Source: Burkholderiaceae bacterium
GTDB lineage: Bacteria; Pseudomonadota; Gammaproteobacteria; Burkholderiales; Burkholderiaceae_D
Assembly: GCA_031291325.1 (NCBI GenBank)
Contig: JARLJG010000042.1
Span: 62,001 to 126,000 of the forward strand
Direction: 5' to 3'
Length of the DNA stretch: 64,000 nucleotides
The notes under the pieces are model-generated. The model was not told where the DNA came from. It was given only the letters and a program-made list of their open reading frames with translations, and searched no databases. The translations under genes were made by a program, and so were the position numbers. Shown in pieces: positions 63,067 to 64,000 of this stretch. How positions within the stretch are numbered: position 1 is the first letter of the stretch; each line of letters opens with the position of its first letter.

Positions 63067-64000
63067 ATGGGAATGGAAACGAACTATACAAAACAATGCC
63101 TGACCTTGGGTTTATCAGCGATAATTCTAACCGGCTGCGGGGGTAGCGGCAGCTCATCCAGTAGTGGGGCAAGTTCCGGGGTAACTACCACTACCGTAGC
63201 AGCAACCACGACTACGACGGCGGCTTCTGGCGCCACTACGACTACCGCGGCAGCCACCACCACTACTACTGTAGCGTCCACCACCACTACTACGGCAGCG
63301 GCAGCCTTGTCGCTTACTTCTTCGCCGACCGCCAGCTTGAAAGCATCTCAAACCAACGCTGGAGCGTTAGCCAACGAAGTCCAGGGCGGCATTCCCAATC
63401 TGGTTTCTGCGGCAAATTCCCAAAGCCTGCCGGGCGCCATCCATGGCGTGACCTTGCCTGCCGGCGTGACCGTGACGGAAAACTGTTCAAGCCTGGGCGG
63501 CACCGCCGGCTCCATCACGATTACTTCAAACAGCTCCACGCCTGCTACCGGTGAAACGGCCAGTATTAGCTACAACGGCTGCACCCTCGTTGCTGGCGGC
63601 GACACGATTGTGGAAAATGGCAACGCAACCATCGACTACGTTTCCTATGTCAGCGCTACGGACTTTACCGTCAATTTCACCTACACCAATTTGAGCGTAT
63701 CGTCGACGGGAACGGACAACTACACCTGGGGTCCTGCCAGCGGCTCGTGGACCTTTACCGACAACAACGGCTCCTATTCGTTTGTCAGCAATCTGTCCAA
63801 TGGCGGCGTAAGCAATGTGAGTTCTTCGTCGATTACAAGCAGCGGCGGCGACGTGACAATATCGAACGGCACCTATGTCTATAATTCGTCGGCAGCCGGC
63901 GGCGTGGTCACTGTTTCCATCAACGGCTGGACCTATAATACAAGCACTGGATTGCCGGTAAGCGGCACCATTACAGTAACCGGGGCGAATGGCACTGTCA
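63067..64000 (+). CDS. Thr-rich lipoprotein, cut by the window end
   Basis: An open frame of 311 codons that runs off the right edge. The N-terminus is a lipoprotein signal (CLTLGLSAIILTGC, lipobox LTGC with Cys as the acylated residue). A Gly/Ser spacer and three blocks of TTTT/TTTTT (residues about 40-80) act as a long flexible linker to a globular part (ALSLTSSPTASLKASQTNAG, later many beta strands with Tyr/Thr/Ser). It is likely a surface-exposed outer-membrane protein. The start could be 63067 or 63073; no Shine-Dalgarno is visible. The function is unknown. Confidence 0.7.
   Translation, partial: MGMETNYTKQCLTLGLSAIILTGCGGSGSSSSSGASSGVTTTTVAATTTTTAASGATTTTAAATTTTTVASTTTTTAAAALSLTSSPTASLKASQTNAGALANEVQGGIPNLVSAANSQSLPGAIHGVTLPAGVTVTENCSSLGGTAGSITITSNSSTPATGETASISYNGCTLVAGGDTIVENGNATIDYVSYVSATDFTVNFTYTNLSVSSTGTDNYTWGPASGSWTFTDNNGSYSFVSNLSNGGVSNVSSSSITSSGGDVTISNGTYVYNSSAAGGVVTVSINGWTYNTSTGLPVSGTITVTGANGTV

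Noticed and set aside
63160-63300. Short repeated units that looked like a CRISPR or microsatellite array
   Set aside because: They are Thr/Ala codon repeats in frame within a lipoprotein linker, with irregular spacing and no spacers.

Overview
The window is GC-rich, densely coded chromosomal DNA of a Gram-negative betaproteobacterium. Gene content points to Burkholderiales, most likely Oxalobacteraceae or a close relative. The reasons are an OxlT-type oxalate:formate antiporter beside an oxalyl-CoA-synthetase-like ligase, CheZ, DUF2917 and DUF1294 proteins, Liv-type ABC genes linked to acyl-CoA enzymes, and several c-di-GMP proteins. That placement is inference; no rRNA or tRNA gene is visible to confirm it. 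No phage, complete insertion sequence or CRISPR array was seen.

Layout. 0.3-9.5 kb: acyl-CoA ligase, a five-gene Liv-type ABC importer (binding protein, two permeases, two ATPases, mostly overlapping by 4 nt) and a FadB/FadJ-like bifunctional beta-oxidation enzyme, closed by a strong terminator. This looks like uptake, activation and oxidation of a carboxylic acid. 9.6-18.3 kb: TupA-like ATP-grasp, MFS exporter, SDR, NmrA-like protein with a divergent LysR regulator, then hisC, a GNAT acetyltransferase and a MocR-type regulator on the minus strand. In front of hisC is a complete candidate transcription attenuator: promoter, leaderless His-containing leader peptide, antiterminator and terminator. 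18.4-25.4 kb: DUF2917, a TPR-GGDEF protein, DUF3617, a small membrane protein interrupted by an amber codon, NnrU, a ParDE toxin-antitoxin pair with a palindromic operator, and an aldehyde dehydrogenase. 25.5-32.8 kb: a copper-ATPase/MerR/DUF2007 operon with a MerR-type promoter, an HD-GYP phosphodiesterase and a TolA/TonB-like protein.

33-38.2 kb: an extradiol-dioxygenase-like gene diverges from an operon (OprB porin, beta-propeller protein, Tat-exported EfeB-type peroxidase) whose promoter carries a Fur-box-like sequence. 38.3-44.6 kb: a single-domain response regulator, an orphan PhnD-like binding protein, and an oxalate-type module (oxalyl-CoA-synthetase-like ligase, PanE-like reductase, internally deleted FAH protein, divergent OxlT). 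45-51.4 kb: CBS, AsmA-like, Tet-type MFS, DctA with unusual base composition, an SGNH esterase and small hypotheticals. 51.6-64 kb: a dCache-PAS-PAS-GGDEF protein, DUF1294, a Tat-exported flavin amine oxidase with a cytochrome c, DUF6622, an aspartyl/asparaginyl hydroxylase overlapping a sulfotransferase, a thioredoxin-like protein, an alpha/beta hydrolase, CheZ, and a Thr-rich lipoprotein cut by the window end.

Non-coding signals of note are the hisC attenuator, a dispersed palindromic MITE-like repeat (two copies 55 kb apart), three copies of a CCCAT-N4-ATGGG palindrome, a Fur box, a MerR-type promoter and strong terminators. All function calls come from reading motifs; no database search was run.
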